Notes under the pieces: model-generated
Database searches by the model: none
Seen by the model: the letters and a program-made list of their open reading frames with translations, nothing else
Told to the model about the DNA's origin: nothing
Source: Alphaproteobacteria bacterium
Lineage (GTDB): Bacteria; Pseudomonadota; Alphaproteobacteria; TMED109
Direction: 5' to 3'
Assembly: GCA_022824395.1 (NCBI GenBank)
Contig: JAJDZX010000092.1
Location: 34,845-98,844, forward strand
DNA: 64,000 nt
Position numbers and translations under genes: made by a program
Shown: positions 56,440 through 64,000 of the stretch, in pieces
How the letters are laid out: every line of letters starts with the position of its first letter
Position numbering within the stretch: position 1 is the first letter of the stretch

Positions 56440-57462
56440 ATGGACACGATGCGGGATTTTCTCGATTCGACCGACCTCATGAACGATGGCCCCGCACTGG
56501 CCGAGCGGCTGGAGCGCGACGGGTACCTGTTCCTCCGGGGCGTGCTGCCACGCGAGGCGGTGATGAAAGTCCGTCGCCGCCTGCTGGAGAAAGCGGCAGC
56601 TGGCGGCTGGCTTGATCCCGACCATCCGATCGACCATGCGATCGCCAATCCTGCCGCGGCCTGCAAGGATCCGGAAGAGCCGTACATGAAGGTGTTTCGC
56701 GGCATCTGGGCCGACGAGGAGCTGCACCGGCTTCGGACCCGGCCCGAGGTGCTGGCACTGTTCGAGCGGATCTTTGGCGAGCCGGTCCTCGTCCATCCGA
56801 TGTTCGTCCAGCGGAACATTTTTCCCCAGAGCGAGAGCTTCGACTTCACGACCGGGGCGCACCAGGACAAGGTGCACATTGGCGGCGCCACCAACTACGC
56901 GATGTGGGTCCCGCTGGGCGACTGCCAACGGGTGAACGGGCCACTGGTGGTATCGGCAGGGTCCCATCGCTCGGGCGTGCTGGACACCAAGGTCGGCAAT
57001 GGGGCGGGCGGCATGGATATCTGCGTTCCGATTCCCGGCGAGTGGGTCACCGGCTCCTTCGAGGCGGGTGACGCCCTGATCTTTACGGACACCACGGTGC
57101 ACTGCGCTCTGCCCAATCGTTCAGCCATGCTCCGGCAGTCGTTCGATGCCCGGTATCAGCCGGCCAGCCAGCCGACTACCGAGAAGAACCTCTGCACCTA
57201 TGCAGGGTGCGGGACATGGGAAGAGGTCTATGCGGGCTGGTCGTCCGGCGAGGAGCAGTACTACTGGCAGGCGTTGTCACCGAAGATCGTGCCGTTCGAC
57301 AACCGCTACTACGAACGCCGGGACGAGATGGCCTTCGACATGGCCGAGCGGGGCGACTTGGCCGCGCGTGACACGTTGCTCCGCATCGTGCAGCGTGATC
57401 CCGATGACGCGAAGCGGCGGCGGGCGGAAGACCTGCTCAACAGCTTCACGGCTGCGTTATAG
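56440..57462 (+). CDS. Phytanoyl-CoA dioxygenase family protein (PhyH)
   Basis: The 340-residue Fe(II)/2-oxoglutarate dioxygenase has iron ligands H141-x-D143 (GAHQDKVH) and H221 (TVHCALPN), with R238 (FDARYQ) as the likely 2-oxoglutarate anchor. GDALIFTDTTVHCALPNRS is the typical C-terminal core strand. This family hydroxylates very diverse substrates in bacteria, so the reaction is open. GGAGGAAC precedes the ATG. It is monocistronic. The 284 bp before it (56156-56439) show no gene. Confidence 0.88.
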   Translation: MDTMRDFLDSTDLMNDGPALAERLERDGYLFLRGVLPREAVMKVRRRLLEKAAAGGWLDPDHPIDHAIANPAAACKDPEEPYMKVFRGIWADEELHRLRTRPEVLALFERIFGEPVLVHPMFVQRNIFPQSESFDFTTGAHQDKVHIGGATNYAMWVPLGDCQRVNGPLVVSAGSHRSGVLDTKVGNGAGGMDICVPIPGEWVTGSFEAGDALIFTDTTVHCALPNRSAMLRQSFDARYQPASQPTTEKNLCTYAGCGTWEEVYAGWSSGEEQYYWQALSPKIVPFDNRYYERRDEMAFDMAERGDLAARDTLLRIVQRDPDDAKRRRAEDLLNSFTAAL

Positions 57463-57811
57463 CGACAGCAATAGGCCGTTGCCTTGGCGCCATCAACCTC
57501 GTTGGGAACGCTTCGGCACGACGCTGGCGTTCTGAAGCAAGTTCCGCGCCCGTGTCACGAGCGGATATCGCCGAACGCAAGGCGTGTTGCGGACTCGAAC
57601 CGGAGATCAAACTGCACGCAACGTGAAGATTCACCCATCGTAGGTGCAACCGTCGCTGTGGGCCCCGCCTGTGAGCCCGGCCTCGTTCGTTCGAACCACC
57701 GTTCACGCGGGCCGAGGCGCACCGGGCAATGCGGCCTTGTCGGAATAGTCAAGCTTCTTCGTTGGCGCGCCGGCACGCCCCGTTGGGATCCCGCGCGTTC
57801 ATCCGAGGATC
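57463..57811. other. Intergenic, no gene recognised
   Basis: These 349 bases lie between the convergent PhyH gene and the cysteine-rich protein gene. On the minus strand GGTTCGAGTCC occurs near 57591, as in a tRNA T-loop, but no T-stem or acceptor stem can be built, so it is not called. Confidence 0.4.
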
Positions 57812-58177
57812 TTAGTCCGTGTCCACTGCATCCTGTGCGCTGGTCGGGGTCGAGCATGGATATATCTCAAGAATCCCCTGGCAGTTCACGACGTTCTGGG
57901 CCTTGGGCCAGTTAACCGTGATGTCGGACCAGTTGCCGTCGCTGTCACCCGACCAGCGTTCGCACTTCGCCCTGATCTTGCAGCAGCCAGCGCTCGGGAC
58001 GGAGATCTCCCGATCCGAGCAGGTGTGCTGCGCCGAGCCCGAAAACCAGCCGTTATTGCAGTTGATCTGGGTGGTATAGCTCGACATCGATGTGTCGCAG
58101 TCGACCGCTTGCGCAGGGGCGCTCAGCAGCACGGCAAGGGCGGCAATGCTCAACGGGCACAGAAGGACACGATGCAT
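57812..58177 (-). CDS. Secreted cysteine-rich protein, possibly cyanovirin-N-like
   Basis: The 121-residue protein has a signal peptide (about 1-24, MHRVLLCPLSIAALAVLL...QA). The mature part has eight cysteines, an even number fit for four disulfides. CCKIRAKCERWSG, NWSDITVNW and NVVNCQGIL recall the repeat of CVNH lectins (alternating strands, a Cys before a short polar turn, and an N-C-x-G-x-L end), but the match is loose and no sugar-binding site can be assigned. The ATG at 58177 has GAGGAG upstream. No partner gene is evident. Confidence 0.6.
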   Translation of the reverse strand: MHRVLLCPLSIAALAVLLSAPAQAVDCDTSMSSYTTQINCNNGWFSGSAQHTCSDREISVPSAGCCKIRAKCERWSGDSDGNWSDITVNWPKAQNVVNCQGILEIYPCSTPTSAQDAVDTD

Positions 58178-58570
58178 GGGAACTCCTCGACACAGCAGGA
58201 CACTACCCCTTTCGGCAACGCCGTCCCTCGCGCAGATGAAACCGCGCCTGCGACAGGTGGCGGCTGGGATGGTGTCCATTGTAACCAATGCATAGGCAAT
58301 TACATAATGAACTGCGCAGAGACCTGACTGGCTACGCTAGGATATGACATCTCGCCTGAATCGGTTGGACCCGCCCGGCCTTTAACAGACTTTCTGACTG
58401 CCCCGAGGAAACTCAATACACGTCGCACGAATCAAGTGTGCCGGAGACGTTTGGTGCAGGCTCAATGACGTCAACCGTCCTGCCTGGACGAATGCGATTG
58501 ACGTCTACGTCGTCTGGTACGAAGGTACTCTTGGCAAAGTAGCAAGCATCGTCCCGCGGACTTCCGCCGG
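58178..58570. other. Intergenic, AT-richer, no gene recognised
   Basis: These 393 bases separate the cysteine-rich protein gene from the D-aminoacylase gene. The part around 58300-58440 is less GC-rich than the window average. A minus-strand frame ends at 58413 (VPDDVDVNRIRPGRTVDVIE near its end), but it has no start of its own in this gap. It might be a fragment of a lost gene. Confidence 0.35.
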
Positions 58571-60292
58571 TCAGCGGGCGGCCGCTCCGCGACGGATAAG
58601 TTGGCCTGGATGCGCGCCCGTAGGCTCCCCCTCTCGTAGCGTGATGGCGCCGTTCACGACGGTGGCGGCGATGCCGTCCGCCTTCTGCACCAGCCGGCGG
58701 GCGCCGCCCGGGAGATCGTGATGGACGGTGGGCAGGCGAGGCTGGATGGTCGCCTCGTCGAAGACGACGATGTCGGCCGCATAACCCGCGCGCAGCAAGC
58801 CCCGGTCGTGCAGGTTCCACGCCACGGCGTTCTGGAACGTGAGCATCCGAACCGCCTCTTCCAGCGTGAAGGCCTGCTGGTTACGCACCCAGTAACTCAG
58901 CAGATGGGTCTGGAGTGAGGATCCCATCTCCTGGCAGACGTGCGCCCCCGAATCGGAAAAGGTCGCGAGCGAGCGGGGGCTTTCCAGCATCCGCCGGACA
59001 TCGCCTGGAGTCTCGTTCACCAGCGGCTGAACAAACAGCAGGTCCTCGTTCTCGGTCATCAGGTCGAGCATGACCTCGACGGGGTTCCGGTTGGATGATT
59101 GCGCGAGGTCCGCAATGCTGGGTTCGTCCCAATGCACGCCGAACATCGGGAACAGGTTGGCGTAGTCAGGCTTGCGCGGGTTCGTGGTGGCCGCGCCGCC
59201 GCCCTGGAATTCGCTGCTTCGGGGTTGCATCCCGGCTTCGGCGGCGACCAGGCCGGCGCGTGTCTCCGGGTCGCAGAAGCGCGCCTGTTGGACGCCGACC
59301 GGGAGATCGCGAACGTCACGCCAGGCGGGCAAAGCATCGAACGGCAGGTAGGACTTCAGCGAGAAGAGGGCGTTGATCGATCGCGTGGTGGCTTGTCCGA
59401 AGACCCGTCCTCCCTCGGCCGCCACCCGGTCCATCCATTCGAACTGGTATTCGAGAGGGTTGGGCTCTTCGCCCTGGCGCGTCGAAAGCACGCCCAGCAT
59501 GAGGGGGCGGCCACTCGAAACTGCGATCTTGCCCAACTCGTCCAGGCAGGCGCGTTGTGCTGCACCGCCGGAGACGTCGGGACCGACCTGAAAGATCCCG
59601 GCGTTGAGATCGGCCATGGCGTGCACCAGGTGCGCGATTTCCGGCCAGCTGGCGATGCGGCTTGCCACCGGGCCTCCGTCCGGGCGGATGTGCGTGGTGG
59701 CTCTCGAGGAGGACAGCCCCATCGCCCCGGCGCGCAGGGCCTCCTGCACGAGGCCCGCCATGCGCTCCAGGTCCTCCTCATTGGCCTCTTCGTCGAGCGC
59801 GCGGTCCCCCATCGCGTACATCCTGAGAGCCGAGTGGCCGATGTAGGAGGCGTAGTTGATGGCCTTGGGAAACGAATCGACCGCTGCGAGGTATTCCGGG
59901 AAGGTTTCCCAGCGCCAGTCGATCCCGGCCACCATGGCTTCCTTGGGGATGTCCTCGACCGCCTCCAGGCACTCGGCGAACCACTCCCTCTTGTCGGGTT
60001 TGCAGGGCGCCAGCGCAAACCCGCAGTTGCCCATGACCACGGTGGTCACGCCGTGCCAGCAGGAGCAGGTTCCGGCCGGGTCCCACGCCACCTGCGCGTC
60101 CATGTGCGTGTGGCCGTCAACGAAGCCGGGTGCGACGATCAGGCCTTCGGCGTCGATCGTCTCGTCGGCAGGGCTGCGGATCCGGCCGATCTCGGCAATT
60201 CGGCCTTGCTTGACCCCGATATCGGCCCGGTAGCGGGGCATTCCGGAACCGTCCACCAGAGTACCGTTGCGGATCAGCAGATCAAACGCCAT
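58571..60292 (-). CDS. N-acyl-D-amino-acid deacylase family amidohydrolase
   Basis: The 573-residue amidohydrolase has the opening FDLLIRNGTLVDGSGMPRYR, the metal motif VAPGFVDGHTHMDAQ, the Cys-containing strand TTVVMGNCGFALAPC typical of D-aminoacylases, and the late Asp motif LATFSDSGAHVCQE. This branch hydrolyses N-acyl-D-amino acids or dihydropyrimidine-like compounds; the substrate is not determined. Length and motif order are normal. Confidence 0.87.
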   Translation of the reverse strand: MAFDLLIRNGTLVDGSGMPRYRADIGVKQGRIAEIGRIRSPADETIDAEGLIVAPGFVDGHTHMDAQVAWDPAGTCSCWHGVTTVVMGNCGFALAPCKPDKREWFAECLEAVEDIPKEAMVAGIDWRWETFPEYLAAVDSFPKAINYASYIGHSALRMYAMGDRALDEEANEEDLERMAGLVQEALRAGAMGLSSSRATTHIRPDGGPVASRIASWPEIAHLVHAMADLNAGIFQVGPDVSGGAAQRACLDELGKIAVSSGRPLMLGVLSTRQGEEPNPLEYQFEWMDRVAAEGGRVFGQATTRSINALFSLKSYLPFDALPAWRDVRDLPVGVQQARFCDPETRAGLVAAEAGMQPRSSEFQGGGAATTNPRKPDYANLFPMFGVHWDEPSIADLAQSSNRNPVEVMLDLMTENEDLLFVQPLVNETPGDVRRMLESPRSLATFSDSGAHVCQEMGSSLQTHLLSYWVRNQQAFTLEEAVRMLTFQNAVAWNLHDRGLLRAGYAADIVVFDEATIQPRLPTVHHDLPGGARRLVQKADGIAATVVNGAITLREGEPTGAHPGQLIRRGAAAR

Positions 60293-60466
60293 CGCCCAAA
60301 GCCTCGACAGTGCTAGCCATCGTGGAACGCTATCAGCCGGTAACCCCGGCTACAACGCGTCAAAGTTGCAGAATCGCGTCAATGAACTCCACGAGAGCTG
60401 TGAGGCGCAAGCACAGAAATGCCCGGCTTGTACGGCCGAGCGCAGGCGGCCCCGCGGAGGCCGTGC

Positions 60467-60985
60467 CTATTTCTTGTGGCCTCGCAGGGCTGCATGGCCG
60501 AGAGGAAGGAACAGACGCATCGGGTTGTCCGTGAGCGGTACGAAGCCGAAACTCTCGTAAAAGTGTCTTGCGTCGCTGTTCGCGGCATCCACGATCAGGG
60601 AATGCATGGCCACGGTGTCACCAGCAGCCACTGTACGCTTGACCGCATCGGTGAGAAGCATGCGTCCTAGACCGTGCCCCTTGGCAGAGCGGTCTACCGC
60701 CAGCCGGCCGATCAGGGCGCAGGGCACCGGATGGCGCGGCAGTTTCCGGGAGAGTTGCTTGGGCAGTGAGGCGAGCTCGACCGACAGGGCGCTCAGCGTG
60801 TAAAAGCCCAACACAGCACCGGCTTCGCCAGCGGTGCAGACGAACACCTGGGCGATCCGGCGCCGAATATCCTGGCCAGCCTGGCGCGTAAGATACCGGT
60901 CCAGCTCGGCAAAGCCGCAAGAGAAGGTAGCCCGCTCGTGCCGCCTTCCTAGCGGCTCGACGGTGAGCGGACCAAGTTCAATCAA
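60467..60985 (-). CDS. GNAT-family toxin-like acetyltransferase (TacT/AtaT type)
   Basis: The 172-residue acetyltransferase begins LTVEPLGRRHERATFSCG, then FAELDRYLTRQAGQDIRRRI, a pattern common to tRNA-acetylating GNAT toxins. The acetyl-CoA loop is RSAKGHGLGRMLL, and the end HFYESFGFVPLTDNPMRLFL is also typical. The start is TTG, overlapping the antitoxin stop by 4 bases (TTGA). The toxins acetylate aminoacyl-tRNA and stop translation; the target here is inferred from the family. Confidence 0.88.
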   Translation of the reverse strand: MIELGPLTVEPLGRRHERATFSCGFAELDRYLTRQAGQDIRRRIAQVFVCTAGEAGAVLGFYTLSALSVELASLPKQLSRKLPRHPVPCALIGRLAVDRSAKGHGLGRMLLTDAVKRTVAAGDTVAMHSLIVDAANSDARHFYESFGFVPLTDNPMRLFLPLGHAALRGHKK

Positions 60986-61269
60986 CGCGACACGACGCGC
61001 CGAGTGTGTTCCTCCAGAGCCGCTTGGAGACGGTCGTTCGGCGGCGGCGGATTGGTGAGCGCCTCGAAGAATCGCACCGCGTCCTCGCGAGCAAGCGCGA
61101 TGGTTTCGTGACGTCGAACGGTCTTCTCGGCGTTCTCCAGCGCGCTGGACACGATGAAGCTGCTGACGGTCCTGCCTTCGACGGAGGCCGCCTGTTCAAT
61201 CCGCCGTTTCGCCGTTTCGCTGAGCCGCAGATTAATGCGCTCGCTTCGGACCGTGTCGGTTTGAGCCAT
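60982..61269 (-). CDS. DUF1778 ribbon-helix-helix antitoxin
   Basis: The 95-residue protein has the RHH DNA-binding segment SERINLRLSETAKRRIEQAA then SVEGRTVSSFIVSSALENAE, followed by a flexible tail that wraps the toxin (AREDAVRFFEALTNPPPPND). AAGGAGGCGGG precedes the ATG. It forms a type II toxin-antitoxin pair with the GNAT gene that overlaps its 3' end, and should repress its own promoter in the 259-bp gap upstream (61270-61528), which shows no gene. Confidence 0.9.
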   Translation of the reverse strand: MAQTDTVRSERINLRLSETAKRRIEQAASVEGRTVSSFIVSSALENAEKTVRRHETIALAREDAVRFFEALTNPPPPNDRLQAALEEHTRRVVSR

Positions 61270-61528
61270 GATTCCCGCCTCCTTCTAGCGCGCTAGTGTA
61301 CGTCGTTTCGGTGCCTATTGCAAGGTTGTGGGGCCTTCGTGGACCGTAGACCGCGAGCTACCATCGATCGCATCGCGATGTTCTGTCTTCGGCGGCAGCG
61401 GTGAAGGATCGGTGGCGCATCGCGTGGGCTCTCTGCGCCGACCCGGAAGAGCTGAGGAAGAGCTTGGCGAAGGTTCGCCGGTGATTGGAGCAGCGGGGTT
61501 GGCGGGAGGCGGCCACCAGAAGCGGGGG

Positions 61529-62365
61529 CTAGCGACTCGTTTTCCGGCAAACCAGCTCGATTGGCACTGTCCGACGCTCCTTCAGCGCCCGTCCCGTGTT
61601 GGCCATCGCCGCTTCGGCAAGTGCGCCATGGACCAGCATGACGGCGCGGTGCGGAGGCTGTCCGCCCGCATCGACCACTGCACGCGAGCGGGCGACGTAG
61701 GCAAGTGCGGCTTCCGTCGTGTCACGGCGGCTCTCGATCGTGAATCCCGAGGCTTCAAGATTGGCGTAGGTCTCGGCGGGGGTCGCCAGAAAGCTCGACG
61801 CGGCAGTCTGGGCCCAGGGCGTAGGGTAGTCGGGCGCGCCGCCTGGCCCCTGCGCGATCTCGGACAATCTGAACCAGGCGCCCGGCTTGAGGACGCGGCC
61901 GATCTCCCTGAAGAACGCCCGCTTGTCAGCGATGTTCATGGAGACGTTCATGGTGTAGGCGCCGTCGAATGCCGCATCGCCGAACGGCATCGCCAGTGCG
62001 TCGCCCTGTTCGAAGGAAACGTGATCCGAAAGCCCGAGTTGCGCCGTCAGATGACGCGCGACCTCGCAGAATTCGGCCGTCAGGTCGATGCCCCTGACGC
62101 GACAATCGAAGCGCGTGGCGAAATACCGTGCCGGCCCGCCGATGCCGCTGCCGACATCCAGGAGATGGTCGGTACGGGAGACCTTGAGGCCCTCGACCAG
62201 TTCCTCCGTGGCCTCGATGCCCCGTCCATGGAAATGGTCGTACGGTGCCAGAGCCTCGAAGGTCGGCCGCGCGGGATCGATCCCGTCGTCCCGCAACCTT
62301 GCCTCAAGCCGCGCCAACAGGTCACCGCTCGTGTAATGGCCCGCAATATCCGGTGTCGTGCTCAC
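61529..62365 (-). CDS. SAM-dependent methyltransferase (N-methyltransferase-like)
   Basis: The 278-residue class I methyltransferase has the SAM-binding motif DHLLDVGSGIGGPARYFATR near residue 66, the acidic RGIDLTAEF, the DALAMPFGDAAFDGAYT post-motif, and a Cys-free core. The sequence before motif I, YDHFHGRGIEATEEL, is found in sarcosine/dimethylglycine N-methyltransferases and tocopherol methyltransferase relatives. The reaction is not fixed; glycine-betaine synthesis is one possibility. The start is GTG (62363-62365) with GAGAGGAAC upstream. Confidence 0.82.
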   Translation of the reverse strand: MSTTPDIAGHYTSGDLLARLEARLRDDGIDPARPTFEALAPYDHFHGRGIEATEELVEGLKVSRTDHLLDVGSGIGGPARYFATRFDCRVRGIDLTAEFCEVARHLTAQLGLSDHVSFEQGDALAMPFGDAAFDGAYTMNVSMNIADKRAFFREIGRVLKPGAWFRLSEIAQGPGGAPDYPTPWAQTAASSFLATPAETYANLEASGFTIESRRDTTEAALAYVARSRAVVDAGGQPPHRAVMLVHGALAEAAMANTGRALKERRTVPIELVCRKTSR

Positions 62366-62588
62366 GGCCGTTCCTCTCCTATTCGGTGCGGTCTCCGGCG
62401 ATTGCCGGACGATCCGGTCGTCCGCCCGCCAACTCCCCGTCCCTCACCGTCCGGCGGACCGCGATCAAGACGCACGGAGACCGTTTCCCAGGGGTAGGGA
62501 CGGCGGCCGACCGGCACCTTCCTCGGCCGCCGACGCCCTTTGTCCGGACGGATCCCGGATCGCAAGGCCACGGCCTGCCCCCGGGCCA

Positions 62589-63410
62589 TCAATCTGTGGA
62601 CCACTTGGTGCGGGGGGCCGGTTGGGCCACGCCGTCAACCAGGATGGCATCGACCACCTCGTTGAAGCAGCACATCATCGAGGCGATCCGCGGGCACTCG
62701 GCGATCGGGCGCGGGTAGCTCCAGACCACGTCCTCGACGGTACGCTCCGGCAGGCGGGCATTCCAGTACACGGCCTCGCCCTTGTATGGACAGCGCGTGC
62801 GAGTCTGGCTCGGCGCGAGCAGGTCGGTGCGGACGTCCTCGGGCGGAATGTAGTAGCGGACGGGCAAATCGGTTTCGTGGAGCATCCTGGCCCGGCGCGT
62901 GCTGGCGATCACGGCCCCATCGAGAATCACCTCGACCTGCCGAAAGCAGTCGACCACGGCGATGCCCTTGCGCGGGTCGCGGGCATGGACAAAGACCTGT
63001 TCGTCCTCTTCCCACCATTCGTCCATCGCGTCCCAGTAGAAGGCGATGAGCCCTGCGAGCGGAGCGAGGTGGGGGAATGGTTCGAGGTACCCCCAGGCGG
63101 CATTCGTTGCGGTCTTGGAGCCCGCGGACACGGTCCAGTAGCTGGCGTTGCCCTTGTGCGGGCAATGGGTGCTGTGGTCGGTCGGGTGGAGGCATTCCTC
63201 TGCGACGTCTCCCCGGGGGAAGTAGTAGACCGGGAGGTGTCCCTTCTCGAGGAGCACGCGCGTGTCCAGGGAATCGACCACCGGAACGCCGCCCAGGTAT
63301 CCGCGGACGCGCCGATCGATGGGCTCCAGGGAGATCTGGTAGTCGACGGAGGTACTCCAGGCGCCGTCGATCCTGACCGCATGAAGGGGCTTGGCAGGCG
63401 TCTTGGTCAT
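62589..63410 (-). CDS. Tandem DUF427 protein
   Basis: The 273-residue protein consists of two DUF427 domains. The first (about 20-135) has LPVYYFPRGDVAEECLHPTD then HSTHCPHKGNASYW. The second (about 145-265) has LPVRYYIPPEDVRTDLLAPS then TRTRCPYKGEAVYWN. Each repeat keeps the C-P-x-K-G motif and ends with W-x-Y-P-x-P. The function is unknown; the fold is a small beta-tent. The ATG at 63410 begins MTKTPAKPLH; the upstream frame is not conserved. Confidence 0.83.
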   Translation of the reverse strand: MTKTPAKPLHAVRIDGAWSTSVDYQISLEPIDRRVRGYLGGVPVVDSLDTRVLLEKGHLPVYYFPRGDVAEECLHPTDHSTHCPHKGNASYWTVSAGSKTATNAAWGYLEPFPHLAPLAGLIAFYWDAMDEWWEEDEQVFVHARDPRKGIAVVDCFRQVEVILDGAVIASTRRARMLHETDLPVRYYIPPEDVRTDLLAPSQTRTRCPYKGEAVYWNARLPERTVEDVVWSYPRPIAECPRIASMMCCFNEVVDAILVDGVAQPAPRTKWSTD

Positions 63411-63649
63411 GGGCAAATGCTTCAGATGGTTCCCGCCTCGGCGGGGGTCGGAACACTCCCGAGGCGGGTGGTGGAGGCCGAAGGAGTTTGGGCGATTGTA
63501 GGCGTTGGCCGCGCCCCCTGAGCTCCGCCGCTGACGTGCGCCGACGCCGTCGCGTTTAGTCCGAAGTTCTGAGGGAGTTTCGGGGCTCCACTCGCCGTAA
63601 GTTGCTGAACGTTCAGGGCGTGGTCCCGCCGGGGGCGGCACGGGGCGCG

Positions 63650-64000
63650 TACAGTTGTAGTCACTAAACGTATTGACATGGCGCCACGCAGGCGTTACCC
63701 TTGCTCGCATGCCGACCCGCAAGCCCGCCGTACACGTCGTCACGACGAAGCGCCGGTACAAGGACCGGGTCTACACCACCCACCTGCTCCGCCGCTCGTA
63801 CCGCGAGGACGGCAAGGTCAGGAACACCACCGTCGGCAACCTCTCCCACCTGCCCGAGTCGGTCATCGACCTGGTCCGCCGCGCGCTCCGCGGCGAGACC
63901 CTGGTCCCGGCCGAGGCGGCGCTGCAGGTGCTGCGCTCGCGCCCGCACGGGCACGTGGCCGCGGTGCTGGGGACGCTCCGCGCGCTCGGTCTCGAGCGTC
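63650..64000 (+). mobile_element. IS1634-like insertion sequence, left end (cut by window edge)
   Basis: The transposase gene starts at 63709. The sequence TACAGTTGTAGTCACTAAAC at 63650 lies 59 bp upstream of the gene at the distance expected of a terminal repeat, and the base composition changes there. The exact end cannot be fixed because the other terminus is outside the window. Confidence 0.5.
63709..64000 (+). CDS. IS1634-family transposase, N-terminal part
   Basis: A frame of 97 codons runs off the right edge. It begins MPTRKPAVHVVTTKRRYKDR, then VYTTHLLRRSYREDGKVRNT and TVGNLSHLPESVIDLVRRAL, and has SRPHGHVAAVLGTLRALGLE at the end. This is the opening of IS1634-family (IS4-like DDE) transposases, in which the SYREDGKV-N-T-x-GNLSHLP run is diagnostic. 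The catalytic residues lie outside the window. Confidence 0.88.
   Translation, partial: MPTRKPAVHVVTTKRRYKDRVYTTHLLRRSYREDGKVRNTTVGNLSHLPESVIDLVRRALRGETLVPAEAALQVLRSRPHGHVAAVLGTLRALGLER

Noticed and set aside
57575..57600. tRNA-like GGTTCGAGTCC on the minus strand
   Set aside because: The bases around it do not form a T-stem, and no acceptor, D or anticodon arm can be folded.

Overview
The window is GC-rich, gene-dense bacterial chromosome, most likely from an alphaproteobacterium. The main evidence is the block glyA-nrdR-ribD-ribE-ribB(A)-ribH-nusB-(insert)-thiL-hppA on the minus strand, the SAM-II-type riboswitch ahead of metY, the hfq-hflX pair, and a CIRCE-controlled groESL operon. No rRNA, tRNA or CRISPR array was recognised. 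Three clearly broken genes and two mobile elements suggest a genome still losing genes, as in many uncultured marine or host-associated lineages. The order and lifestyle are inference only.

Layout. 1-5.3 kb: the end of a cytochrome c gene, sixA, a cystathionine gamma-synthase/lyase gene with the remnant of a cystathionine beta-synthase in front of it, a CBS-domain protein and the proton-pumping pyrophosphatase hppA. 5.4-14 kb: thiL, an inserted metal-responsive MerR/cation-efflux pair, then the riboflavin/one-carbon operon, whose neighbouring genes mostly overlap by a few bases. 14-25 kb: an SDR epimerase, metY with a SAM-II riboswitch, a quinone oxidoreductase, a DUF3108 protein, thiC with a TPP riboswitch, a hydratase, a DsbA-like thiol oxidoreductase, and an RsbV/RsbW-like pair coupled to an N-formylglutamate amidohydrolase. 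25-36 kb: mazG, a 3-hydroxyisobutyrate dehydrogenase-like gene, groESL with CIRCE and a strong terminator, hflX-hfq, an RraA-like gene and a zinc alcohol dehydrogenase. 36-46 kb: an orphan double-HTH protein, a BMP-type binding protein followed by a decayed ABC ATPase, an aldehyde dehydrogenase, a disulfide-reductase-like flavoprotein with a sensor kinase, and a CueR-type regulator divergent from a DUF4396-cytochrome c operon. 46-53 kb: hydrolases of nitrogen compounds (glutamine amidotransferase, cytosine deaminase-like, gamma-glutamyltransferase, acetamidase/formamidase).

The most unusual locus is at 53.0-56.2 kb. An AHSA1/SRPBCC gene is split in frame by a 2.6-kb element that carries a large serine recombinase, an HTH protein and an unknown 99-residue protein, all translationally coupled. 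The element ends in a perfect 17-bp inverted repeat and is flanked by a TG dinucleotide on each side. In a circle these ends would form a palindromic attachment site with a TG core. Removing the element restores a 164-codon reading frame. The recombinase frame is open across the attachment site, so its C-terminus changes with integration.

The right end (56-64 kb) holds a PhyH-type dioxygenase, a secreted cysteine-rich protein, a D-aminoacylase-like amidohydrolase, a DUF1778/GNAT toxin-antitoxin pair, a methyltransferase, a tandem DUF427 protein and the start of an IS1634-family transposase.
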